From DASYSL01 sp036003365 (GTDB taxonomy: Bacteria > Eisenbacteria > RBG-16-71-46 > DASYSL01), in assembly GCA_036003365.1 (NCBI GenBank), contig DASYSL010000209.1:1-5844 (forward strand): a stretch of 5,844 nt of DNA, written 5' to 3'. The first letter of the stretch is position 1. Each line of letters opens with the position of its first letter. The notes under the pieces are model-generated. The model did not search any database. It saw only the letters and a program-made list of their open reading frames with translations, and was not told the DNA's origin. Shown here piece after piece: positions 1 to 5,844 of the stretch. The position numbers and the translations under genes are program-made.

Positions 1-1
1 C

Positions 2-823
<822 letters not shown>

Positions 824-863
824 CGAGCCGCACACTTTCGCTCCAGCCCCACGACGGGAATTG

Positions 864-903
864 GCCGGGCGCGACGCGTTCGCCGCGCCCGGCTTCGCGT
901 TTT
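864..903 (+). terminator. Hairpin terminator after the sigma-54 activator gene
   Basis: A perfect 10-bp inverted repeat pairs 864-873 (GCCGGGCGCG) with 884-893 (CGCGCCCGGC) across a 10-nt loop. It is followed by TTCGCG and then a run of four T at 900-903. It begins about 40 nt after the activator stop codon and precedes the next gene. The stem is very GC-rich, but the T tract is short and interrupted, so it is a reasonable rather than textbook intrinsic terminator. Confidence 0.65.
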
Positions 904-983
904 CCGTGCACGTTGCCACGCGTTTCCCGTGGCCGCGCAGCGCAAGCTGCAATGGGCCGCGAAAGCGCGCGCCCGCCGCCCCG

Positions 984-999
984 TGGCACGGTTGCTGCT
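984..999 (+). promoter_or_regulatory. Candidate sigma-54 (-24/-12) promoter for the receiver gene
   Basis: The sequence reads TGGCACG-GTTG-CTGCT. The -24 half matches the sigma-54 consensus exactly. The -12 GC (997-998) sits at the required spacing from the -24 GG (985-986). The one clear mismatch is C for T at the first position of the TTGC box. The predicted transcription start is near 1010, only about 6 nt before the ATG at 1016, which would give an almost leaderless mRNA; consistent with that, no Shine-Dalgarno is visible. A 6-bp hairpin (991-996 with 1003-1008) overlaps the site. The odd geometry and the mismatch keep confidence moderate. Confidence 0.45.
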
Positions 1000-1015
1000 C
1001 AAAGCAACGCGCGTC

Positions 1016-1375
1016 ATGGCCAAACTCCTGATCGTGGAAGACGAGAGCGCCACCGCCTGGGCGATGGCCGAGGGACTCAAGGACGACGGCTTCGAGACCG
1101 CGACCTGCGGCTCGGCGGAAGACGCCCTGCCGCTCTTGCGCGCCGAGGTGCCGGACCTCGTCATCACCGATCTGCGCCTGCCCGGCATGAGCGGGCTGGC
1201 GCTGGCGCGCCGCCTGCGCTCGGGGCGCAAACCGCTTCCCGTGATCGTGGTCACCGCGTTCGGCTCGCCGGAAGCCCTGGCCGAGCTCGAGGAATGCGGC
1301 GTCCACGCCGTGTTCCCCAAGCCTTTCCGCGTCGATCAACTGCGCCGCAGCGTGCACGAGGCGCTGGGATCGTGA
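1016..1375 (+). CDS. Single-domain response regulator (CheY-like receiver)
   Basis: This 119-residue protein is a stand-alone receiver domain with no output domain. The phosphorylation site is complete: acidic pocket E8-D9, phospho-acceptor D52 in the TDLRLPGMSG segment, switch threonine T80 (VVTAFG), and lysine K102 in FPKPF. Its length equals one REC fold, so it should act by protein contact, as CheY or Spo0F do, or by passing phosphate onward. I start it at ATG 1016 because MAKLLIVEDE begins the receiver fold directly. An in-frame GTG at 929 would add 29 basic residues without homology to the fold. Neither start has a good ribosome binding site. Its stop codon overlaps the next gene by 4 bp (GTGA), so the two are probably coupled in translation. 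The cognate kinase is unknown; the kinase-like genes downstream in this window are candidates. Confidence 0.88.
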   Translation: MAKLLIVEDESATAWAMAEGLKDDGFETATCGSAEDALPLLRAEVPDLVITDLRLPGMSGLALARRLRSGRKPLPVIVVTAFGSPEALAELEECGVHAVFPKPFRVDQLRRSVHEALGS

Positions 1376-1593
1376 GCGCACCCGCGACTCACGCCGCCCG
1401 CCGGAGCCTCGCGCTCGCCCTCGCGCACCTGGACGAGCGCACGCGCACCCTGCTCGCGCTGTCGCGGGTCGACGGGCTCTCGACGAGCGAGATCGCCGCC
1501 GTGCTCTACTCCACGCCCCAGCAAGTGAGCCGCGACCTGGCGATCGCCCAGCGCGCGCTCGAGAGCGCCGCCGGCCGCCGCCTCAGCGCCTAG
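1372..1593 (+). CDS. Small orphan sigma-70 region-4-like HTH protein
   Basis: A 73-residue protein begins at GTG 1372, overlapping the receiver gene stop by 4 bp. After about 18 Ala/Leu-rich residues it has the layout of a sigma-70 region 4 domain: LDERTRTLLALSRVDGLS (20-37), then a helix-turn-helix SEIAAVLYSTPQQVSRDLA (39-57) and a closing helix ending in QRALESAAGRRL. No sigma region 2 is present, so it cannot by itself melt a promoter as a normal sigma factor does. It might bind DNA, contact core polymerase or the beta flap, or form the separate output half of the response regulator encoded just upstream. A weak GAGG (1358-1361) lies 10 nt before the start. The overlap geometry, the coherent domain and the stop followed by non-coding sequence support a real gene; the function is not known. 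Confidence 0.72.
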   Translation: MSAPATHAARRSLALALAHLDERTRTLLALSRVDGLSTSEIAAVLYSTPQQVSRDLAIAQRALESAAGRRLSA

Positions 1594-1765
1594 CAGCCCG
1601 CCTCACCCCCCGAGAACCCACGCGGTCATTTTCTGGGCGGCCCGCCGCACGGAAGCGGCGAGAGGCTTCTCGGCACAATGCAACGGGCGCGAATTCGGAT
1701 TGCGAGAGCGCGCGGTAAATCACGCGTAGACAGCGCGTTGGCGAGCGCGCAAAAGCACCCTTCCC

Positions 1766-1780
1766 TGGCACACAACTTGC
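1766..1780 (+). promoter_or_regulatory. Sigma-54 (-24/-12) promoter upstream of flhG
   Basis: TGGCAC-A-CAAC-TTGC matches the sigma-54 consensus (TGGCACR-N4-TTGC) at every core position, with the -24 GG (1767-1768) and -12 GC (1779-1780) at exact spacing. The predicted transcription start is near 1792, leaving a leader of about 54 nt before the GTG at 1846. Sigma-54 promoters require an activator ATPase; a gene for one ends upstream at 823. The site also decides the flhG start, because the longer in-frame start at ATG 1678 lies upstream of the predicted transcript. Confidence 0.82.
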
Positions 1781-1830
1781 GGATTCGGGGGTCCGGTCCG
1801 CTCGCACGCAACACCGCGTCGAGCGATCGC

Positions 1831-1836
1831 GAGGAG
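1831..1836 (+). promoter_or_regulatory. Ribosome binding site of flhG
   Basis: GAGGAG lies 9 nt before GTG 1846. It is the best Shine-Dalgarno match in the leader downstream of the sigma-54 promoter and supports the short form of FlhG over the form starting at 1678. Confidence 0.6.
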
Positions 1837-1845
1837 CCCGGAGCC

Positions 1846-2739
1846 GTGAGCCACCTGAAGCTGGTTGTCCCACCCAAGCGCAAGCGCGGAACGAAGTCGC
1901 CGGCCGCCGCCAAGCCGAAGCGTGTGGTCATCGGCTTGCCGCGCCCCGCGGTGCGCACGCTGGCCGTGATCAGCGGCAAGGGTGGCGTGGGCAAGAGCAA
2001 CGTGGTGGCCAACCTCGCCGTCGCCATGGGCGAGATGGGTGCCTCGGTGCTCGTGCTCGATGCCGATCTCGGGCAGGCCAACCAGGACGTGCTGCTCGGC
2101 GTGCACCCGCGCGTCGATCTCTTGAGCGTCCTGCGCGGCGAGTGCGCGCTCGAGGACATCGTGATCGAGGGCCCCGCGGGCGTGAAGTTGGTGCCCGCGG
2201 GCTCCGGCGATCCGCTGCTCGCCGACGTCGACGACGTGCGCCGTGAGCGTCTGTTCCGCGAGATCGGCGCGTTGGCGGCCGAGAGCGACATCGTGCTCAT
2301 CGACAACGCCTCGGGAGCGTCACGCCAGGCCGCGGGCTTCGCGCTCGCCGCGCGCGAGGTGGTGGTCGTCACCACGCCCGAGCCCACCGCCTACGCCGAT
2401 TCGTACGGCCTCATCAAGGTGCTCGCCCGCCAGGGTCTCGCGACCCAGCCGGGCGTGCTCGTGAACCTCTCGACTTCGGTCGAGGACGCGGAGGAAGTGG
2501 CGCACCGGCTGGCTTCGGTGTGCCGCCGCTTCCTGCGGGTCCAGGTTCACATGCTCGGCCACGTGCCCATCGACCCCGCGCTCACGCAGGCGGTGCGTCG
2601 TCAGGAGCCCGTGGTCGTCTCCTATCCCAACAGCCCATCCGCTCGCGCGCTCACCACGCTGGCGGAACGGTTGCTCTCGCACTCTCCGGACGGAACGCCG
2701 GTTCTCGGCGATCCGGCTTGGGAAGGCGAGTGCGCGTGA
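1846..2739 (+). CDS. flhG: FlhG/FleN-type MinD-family ATPase, flagellar number and placement regulator
   Basis: A 297-residue ParA/MinD-family ATPase. It has the deviant Walker A motif SGKGGVGKS (43-51, K45 and K50), the DADLGQANQDVLLG segment (72-85), a Walker B/switch II site LIDNASG (151-157), and the FlhG-like stretch LGHVPIDP followed by AVRRQEPVVVSYPNS. FlhG controls how many flagella are made and where, usually with the GTPase FlhF, and in some species restrains the sigma-54 flagellar activator. The position directly before a FliA-type sigma factor matches the classical flhF-flhG-fliA order, but no flhF precedes it here. The first 40 residues hold 11 Lys/Arg and no acidic residue, and I see no DQAxxLR motif, the known FlhF-activating element. 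I chose GTG 1846 over ATG 1678 because of the ribosome binding site and the promoter. Its stop overlaps the sigma gene start by 4 bp. Confidence 0.9.
   Translation: MSHLKLVVPPKRKRGTKSPAAAKPKRVVIGLPRPAVRTLAVISGKGGVGKSNVVANLAVAMGEMGASVLVLDADLGQANQDVLLGVHPRVDLLSVLRGECALEDIVIEGPAGVKLVPAGSGDPLLADVDDVRRERLFREIGALAAESDIVLIDNASGASRQAAGFALAAREVVVVTTPEPTAYADSYGLIKVLARQGLATQPGVLVNLSTSVEDAEEVAHRLASVCRRFLRVQVHMLGHVPIDPALTQAVRRQEPVVVSYPNSPSARALTTLAERLLSHSPDGTPVLGDPAWEGECA
2721..2726 (+). promoter_or_regulatory. Ribosome binding site of the sigma factor gene
   Basis: GGAAGG lies inside the end of flhG, 9 nt before GTG 2736, and supports that start. A second in-frame GTG at 2748, preceded by GAGG (2738-2741, 6 nt away), is an alternative; choosing it would shorten the protein by only four residues. 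Confidence 0.5.
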
Positions 2740-3671
2740 GGTCGTCCGTGTCCCGAGTCGCCAAGAAGTCGCCGCGCGCCACACGCGCCAACGCCAAGAA
2801 GACCGCTCCCAAGACTGCGCCCAAGTCCGCCAAGCCCATCATCCGGCTGGTGCCCAAAGCCTCGGGACGCAAGAGCGCCCGCGGCCTCAAGCGCCCGGGC
2901 TTCACGGCCGCGCCGCGTTCCGCCAAGCCCGGAGTGGCGCGCGTGGCGCTCGTGCCCGGCACGGCGACGCGCGAGGAATGCCTCACGCGCTACCTGCCGC
3001 TCGTGCGCTACGTCGTCGAGCGCGTGGCCTCGGGTTTGCCGCATTACGTGGACCACGAGGACCTGCACTCGGCCGGCGTGCTCGGCTTGCTCAACGCCTA
3101 CGACAAGTTCGACGCCAAGAAGGGCAACAAGTTCGAGACCTACGCCGTGTGGCGCATCAAGGGCGCGGTGCTCGACCAGCTGCGCTCGCTCGACTGGGCG
3201 TCGCGCTCGACCCGCCGCCTGGGCCGCGAAGCCGACGCCTGCGCGCGCCGTCTCGACCAGAAGCTCGGGCGCACCGCGACCGATCGCGAGATCGCCCGCG
3301 CCATGAAGCTGCCGCTGCTCGAGTACCACCGCCTCATGGACCGCGTGCGCGGCTCCGTTCTGCTCTCGCTCGACGAGACGCGCGAGAACGAGGACGGCGA
3401 CGCCCTCGGCCTGGCGGAAGTGCTCGAGGATCCGCGCGCCCAGGAAGCCCTCGGCCATCTCGAGGAAGAAGAGACCAAGGGTTTGCTGCGCGCCACGCTC
3501 AATCGCCTGCCTGAGCAGGAGCGGCTGGTGATCGCGCTCTACTACTACGAGCAGATGACGCTGCGCGAGATCGGCGAGGCGATGGGCATCTCGGAGTCGC
3601 GCGTGTCGCAGGTGCACACGCGCGCCGTCGATCGTCTGCGCGGCCGCGTCGAGCGGGCTCTGGCGAGCTGA
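2736..3671 (+). CDS. fliA: FliA/WhiG-family sigma factor (sigma-28) with a basic N-terminal extension
   Basis: A 311-residue alternative sigma factor. Region 2 spans about 82-155, with YLPLVRYVVERVASGLP, the DLHSAGVLGLLNAYDKFD helix, and the promoter-melting segment ending FETYAVWRIKGAVLDQLRS followed by DWASRSTRR, which is diagnostic of the FliA/WhiG family. A region 3 segment follows (GRTATDREIARAMKL). Region 4 (about 255-303) holds LPEQERLVIALYYYEQMT and the HTH LREIGEAMGISESRVSQVH. FliA directs late flagellar, motor and chemotaxis genes and is normally held by the anti-sigma factor FlgM. The family is usually 240-260 residues; the excess is a tail of about 78 residues rich in Lys, Ala, Pro and Arg with no Asp or Glu before E80. 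The start overlaps the flhG stop. Assignment to flagellar sigma-28 rests on the family and on flhG beside it; a non-flagellar WhiG-like role is less likely. Confidence 0.92.
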   Translation: MRSSVSRVAKKSPRATRANAKKTAPKTAPKSAKPIIRLVPKASGRKSARGLKRPGFTAAPRSAKPGVARVALVPGTATREECLTRYLPLVRYVVERVASGLPHYVDHEDLHSAGVLGLLNAYDKFDAKKGNKFETYAVWRIKGAVLDQLRSLDWASRSTRRLGREADACARRLDQKLGRTATDREIARAMKLPLLEYHRLMDRVRGSVLLSLDETRENEDGDALGLAEVLEDPRAQEALGHLEEEETKGLLRATLNRLPEQERLVIALYYYEQMTLREIGEAMGISESRVSQVHTRAVDRLRGRVERALAS

Positions 3672-3680
3672 GTGCATTCC

Positions 3681-4076
3681 ATGAATCCAGCCCCGGGTGC
3701 GAAGCCCGAGCGGCCCAGTGACGAGGCCGCCGCGTTGGCCACCTGGCTGGACGCCGCGGGCCAGAGCGAGGGCGCCGCGCGCGCGCGCGCGCTGGCCAGC
3801 CATCTCGAGGACTGGGAAGCGCACCTGGTGAGCCGCGCCACGGAAGCGCTCGCCGTTCATCACGACATTCGTAACGCCCTGACCGGCGTGCTCGGCAACG
3901 CGCAGCTCGTGCTCATGGGGCCGGGCGCGGAGGTGCCGGGCGTCAAGCGCCGGCTGGAATCGCTGGTTCACGAAGCCGAGCGGATCAAGGACATCACGGA
4001 CCGACTGCACCAGGCTCGCGCGGGGCTCCTCGCTTCCGGAAACGGGAGCGGTGAAGCGGGAGGTCAGGCGGCATGA
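3681..4076 (+). CDS. HisKA (H-box) domain protein lacking a kinase ATPase domain
   Basis: A 131-residue protein whose recognisable part is a histidine kinase dimerisation/phosphoacceptor H-box, VHHDIRNALTGVLGNAQLVL (59-78), with H61 as the expected phosphorylation site. A second helix follows (GVKRRLESLVHEAERIKDITDRLHQ), so the two-helix hairpin is complete. The C-terminus then becomes Gly/Ser-rich and ends, with no N, G1 or G2 box of the ATPase domain. It therefore cannot autophosphorylate alone; by analogy with Spo0B it could relay phosphate between receivers, or be phosphorylated by a partner supplying the ATPase. The preceding helical region (15-58) may dimerise. I start at ATG 3681; GTG 3672, touching the sigma gene stop, is an in-frame alternative adding three residues. 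The stop overlaps the next gene by 4 bp (ATGA). A 17-nt alternating CG run lies inside it at 3776-3792. Confidence 0.75.
   Translation: MNPAPGAKPERPSDEAAALATWLDAAGQSEGAARARALASHLEDWEAHLVSRATEALAVHHDIRNALTGVLGNAQLVLMGPGAEVPGVKRRLESLVHEAERIKDITDRLHQARAGLLASGNGSGEAGGQAA
4058..4064 (+). promoter_or_regulatory. Ribosome binding site of the GAF protein gene
   Basis: GGGAGGT, a strong Shine-Dalgarno match, lies inside the end of the HisKA gene and 8 nt before ATG 4073. It fixes that start and, with the ATGA overlap, indicates translational coupling. Confidence 0.75.
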
Positions 4077-4804
4077 AGACTCAGCCGGAAATCGAGCTGA
4101 CAAAGAAGATCGAGCGCGTGCTCGCCAAGGCCTCGGATGCGCTGGGCTGGAAGCTGGCCGAGCGGCTGCGCCGCCAGGTGCGCCTGGAGGCCGCGGTCAC
4201 GGGTAGCGGCGGGCGCGATCGCGCCGAGAGGGCCGCGGTCGAGCTGGACCGCATGGCTGCCCGGCTGGGCGGGCGCTCCGCGGTTGCCCGCGACACGCTG
4301 CGCTTGGCCGCGTTGATCCGCATTCGCGGCCGGGCCTGCGAGCCGCGCGAGGTGCGCGATGTCCTGGCCGAGATGGTGGCGGCGTTGGCCCCGGCCATTC
4401 CCTACGAGAGCGCGACCGCCTTCGTCTACGAGCGGGGTTCGGCGCAGCTCGTGCCCGTGGCCGTGCAGGGCTCGCACGTCGACCTCATCCCCGACATCCA
4501 CTTCGATTGCGGCGCCGGCTTCTCGTCGTGGGTCGCCAAGACCCGGCGGCCGGTCCTGCTGTCGTCGTTCCGCGAGGACCCCAACGGCGTGCCGGTGGTC
4601 GAGCGTCCGGCGTCGTTCCTGAGCATTCCCGTCTTGGTGGAAGACGAGGTGGTGGGCGTGCTCAACTTCGCGCACCGCCGTCCCGGCACCTTCACCACGG
4701 CCGACCGCGATCTCGTCTTGCTGGCTGGACGCCTCGCGGCGGCGGCGTTCGCGCCCAAGCCCTGGAGCGCCGAGACCAGCTCGCTCCTGCTGAGGAGCGC
4801 ATGA
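4073..4804 (+). CDS. GAF domain protein, probable cytoplasmic sensor
   Basis: A 243-residue protein in two parts. Residues 1-85 are charged and helical (EIELTKKIERVLAKASDALG, then many Arg and Glu), perhaps a coiled coil or partner-binding region. Residues about 89-226 form a GAF domain: an entry helix (PREVRDVLAEMVAALAPAIP), the strand SATAFVYERG, the core VAVQGSHVDLIPDIHFDCGAGFSS in the usual position, then SFLSIPVLVEDEVVGVLNFA and a last helix LVLLAGRLAAAAF. GAF domains bind small ligands or cyclic nucleotides or mediate contacts; the ligand here cannot be read from sequence. There is no signal peptide, membrane segment or attached enzymatic domain, so it must act through partners. The gene overlaps both neighbours by 4 bp, placing it between the HisKA-only protein and the hybrid kinase, where it may be a sensory subunit of that relay. 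Confidence 0.85.
   Translation: MKTQPEIELTKKIERVLAKASDALGWKLAERLRRQVRLEAAVTGSGGRDRAERAAVELDRMAARLGGRSAVARDTLRLAALIRIRGRACEPREVRDVLAEMVAALAPAIPYESATAFVYERGSAQLVPVAVQGSHVDLIPDIHFDCGAGFSSWVAKTRRPVLLSSFREDPNGVPVVERPASFLSIPVLVEDEVVGVLNFAHRRPGTFTTADRDLVLLAGRLAAAAFAPKPWSAETSSLLLRSA
4792..4797 (+). promoter_or_regulatory. Ribosome binding site of the hybrid kinase gene
   Basis: GAGGAG lies just before ATG 4801. The 3-nt gap is shorter than usual, so initiation may lean on ribosomes finishing the overlapping GAF gene. Confidence 0.45.
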
Positions 4805-5844
4805 GCTCGCAGCCGACCCACGATCCCATCGCGCGCGTGCTCGTCGTCGACGACGAGCCCGCGGTGGTCGAGGTCGTGGTCGAGCTCCTCACCGATCAGG
4901 GCTACGAGACGCGCGCCGAGACCAGCGCGGAAGCGGGCGTGGCGGCCTTCGAGGCCTGGCGTCCGGACGCCGTGCTCACCGACATCAATCTTCCCGGCCA
5001 GAGCGGCATCGATCTCATCCGCTCGGTCAAGAATGTGGATCCCGAAGCCTGCGTCGTGGTGATGACCGGCCAGGCGACCACGGCGACCGCCATCGAGGCC
5101 CTGCGCCAGGGCGCCTACGATTACATTCAGAAGCCCTTCAATCTCACCGAGCTCAACGGCACGCTCGAGCGCGGCATTCGCACGCGCCGGCTGTCCGAGT
5201 CGAACCGCCGCCTGCTCGAGGAGCTGCGCGCCGCCAACGAGGCCCTGCAGCGCCACGAGCAGGAGCTGTCGCGCAAGGTCCAGATCGCGACCTGGCAGAT
5301 GAGCACGCTGTTCGAGCTGTCGAAGCGCATGTCGCGCGACCTGTCGCTGCCTTTCCGGCTCAACTTCATCGCCGACAAGGCGGCCGAGCTGACCGGCGCG
5401 CCCAAGAGCGTGGTGTTCCTGCGCGCCGAGGACACGCAGGAGTTCGTGGCGCGCTACGCGCACGGGCTCGAAGGCGCGGCCATCGCCGGCGTGTCGTTCA
5501 CGCCGGGCGAGGGCCTGAGCGGCATCGCGGTGCGCGACCAGACCGCGGTGCGCCGCACGCTCAGCAAGGGCCTGAATGATTCGGACCCTTTGGCGACCCT
5601 GGCGACCGAGAGCGTCCTCGTGCTGCCGCTCTCGGCCGACAAGGAAGTCCTGGGCTCCTTGTGCGTGCTCGACAAGCCGGGCGGCTTCACGGAGGCCGAC
5701 GAGCACTTCCTTACTCTGTTCGCTGGCTCGGCGGCGATCGCGTTGTCGAACTCGATCCTGCACGAGCGGACGTTGGAGCTCGACCGGCTCAAGTCGGAGT
5801 TCGTGGCCGTGGTCTCGCACGAGATCCGCACGCCGCTGACGGTG
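4801..5844 (+). CDS. Receiver-GAF-histidine kinase hybrid, 3' partial
   Basis: The frame stays open to the right edge, giving 348 residues. Residues 11-125 are a complete receiver: acidic pocket D17-D18, phospho-acceptor D61 (TDINLPGQSG), T89 (VMTGQ) and K111 (IQKPF). A charged coiled-coil linker follows (about 130-165, RRLSESNRRLLEELRAANEA). Residues about 167-318 form a GAF domain, with GEGLSGIAVRDQ and LVLPLSADKEVLGSLCVLDK. The window then cuts a HisKA domain at LKSEFVAVVSHEIRTPLTV, whose phosphorylated histidine is H340. An ATPase domain is expected beyond the edge but not seen. The receiver comes first, so the kinase may be controlled by phosphorylation from another kinase or by the upstream H-box protein. 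The start ATG overlaps the stop of the GAF gene (ATGA). No membrane segment is present, so it is cytoplasmic. The signal and final target are unknown. Confidence 0.92.
   Translation, partial: MSSQPTHDPIARVLVVDDEPAVVEVVVELLTDQGYETRAETSAEAGVAAFEAWRPDAVLTDINLPGQSGIDLIRSVKNVDPEACVVVMTGQATTATAIEALRQGAYDYIQKPFNLTELNGTLERGIRTRRLSESNRRLLEELRAANEALQRHEQELSRKVQIATWQMSTLFELSKRMSRDLSLPFRLNFIADKAAELTGAPKSVVFLRAEDTQEFVARYAHGLEGAAIAGVSFTPGEGLSGIAVRDQTAVRRTLSKGLNDSDPLATLATESVLVLPLSADKEVLGSLCVLDKPGGFTEADEHFLTLFAGSAAIALSNSILHERTLELDRLKSEFVAVVSHEIRTPLTV

Noticed and set aside
915..933. Inverted repeat GCCACG-N7-CGTGGC as an operator or second terminator
   Set aside because: It is a 6-bp stem without a T tract or a second copy nearby; too weak to call.
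929..1015. 29-residue N-terminal extension of the receiver from GTG 929
   Set aside because: The added segment is basic and unrelated to the receiver fold, no Shine-Dalgarno precedes the GTG, and the fold begins exactly at ATG 1016. It is kept only as an alternative start.
1644..1672. Two small hairpins after the HTH gene (1644-1648 with 1655-1659; 1659-1663 with 1668-1672) as a terminator
   Set aside because: Stems are only 5 bp and no T run follows; such pairs are common by chance at this GC content.
1716..1745. TAAA at 1716-1719 as the -35 of a sigma-28 promoter
   Set aside because: At the required spacing there is nothing resembling GCCGATAA, so autoregulation by FliA from this gap is not supported.
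1678..1845. 56-residue N-terminal extension of FlhG from ATG 1678
   Set aside because: It lies over the sigma-54 promoter and mostly upstream of its predicted start, has no good ribosome binding site, and adds no recognised FlhG sequence.
2622..4103. 493-codon open frame on the - strand
   Set aside because: It runs antisense through the sigma and HisKA genes, which have clear domains. Its translation is Arg/His/Ala/Gly-rich without recognisable motifs, as expected of an antisense frame in high-GC coding DNA.
4426..5820. 464-codon open frame on the - strand
   Set aside because: It is antisense to the GAF protein and the hybrid kinase; the product has low-complexity His/Arg/Leu/Gly composition and no domain.

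Overview
The window is GC-rich, almost fully coding on the + strand, and consists of regulatory genes that are mostly flagellar or flagellum-linked. No ribosomal RNA, tRNA, mobile element or CRISPR array was seen. Sigma-54 signalling (an enhancer-binding protein and two promoter-like -24/-12 sites), an FlhG-type ATPase followed by a FliA-type sigma factor, and several two-component proteins point to a motile, high-GC, Gram-negative-type bacterium. The sequence alone does not place it in a phylum; a deltaproteobacterial-type or uncultivated lineage would fit, but this is a guess.

Layout. (1) 2-823: C-terminal two thirds of a sigma-54-dependent activator (AAA+ plus Fis-type HTH), closed by a hairpin terminator at 864-903. 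(2) 1016-1593: a two-gene unit, a single-domain response regulator overlapping by 4 bp a 73-residue protein that is essentially an isolated sigma-70 region-4-like HTH. A sigma-54-like element at 984-999 lies so close to the first start codon that the mRNA would be almost leaderless. (3) 1594-1845: intergenic region with a near-consensus sigma-54 promoter at 1766-1780. (4) 1846-5844: a tightly packed run, flhG, fliA-like sigma factor, a HisKA-only protein, a GAF protein, and a REC-GAF-HisKA hybrid kinase cut by the window end. Three of its four junctions are 4-bp stop/start overlaps; the fourth is nearly contiguous.

How it may work (inference). The sigma-54 activator could drive the sigma-54 promoter in front of flhG-fliA, a familiar step in polar-flagellar hierarchies, so that FliA then switches on late flagellar genes. 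The downstream genes look like a phosphorelay cotranscribed with the sigma factor: an H-box protein without an ATPase domain, a GAF protein, and a receiver-GAF-kinase. The receiver/region-4 pair upstream looks like a response regulator whose input and DNA-binding halves are separate polypeptides. The features most worth following are these split modules, the two sigma-54 sites, and the strongly basic N-terminal tails on FlhG and the sigma factor.
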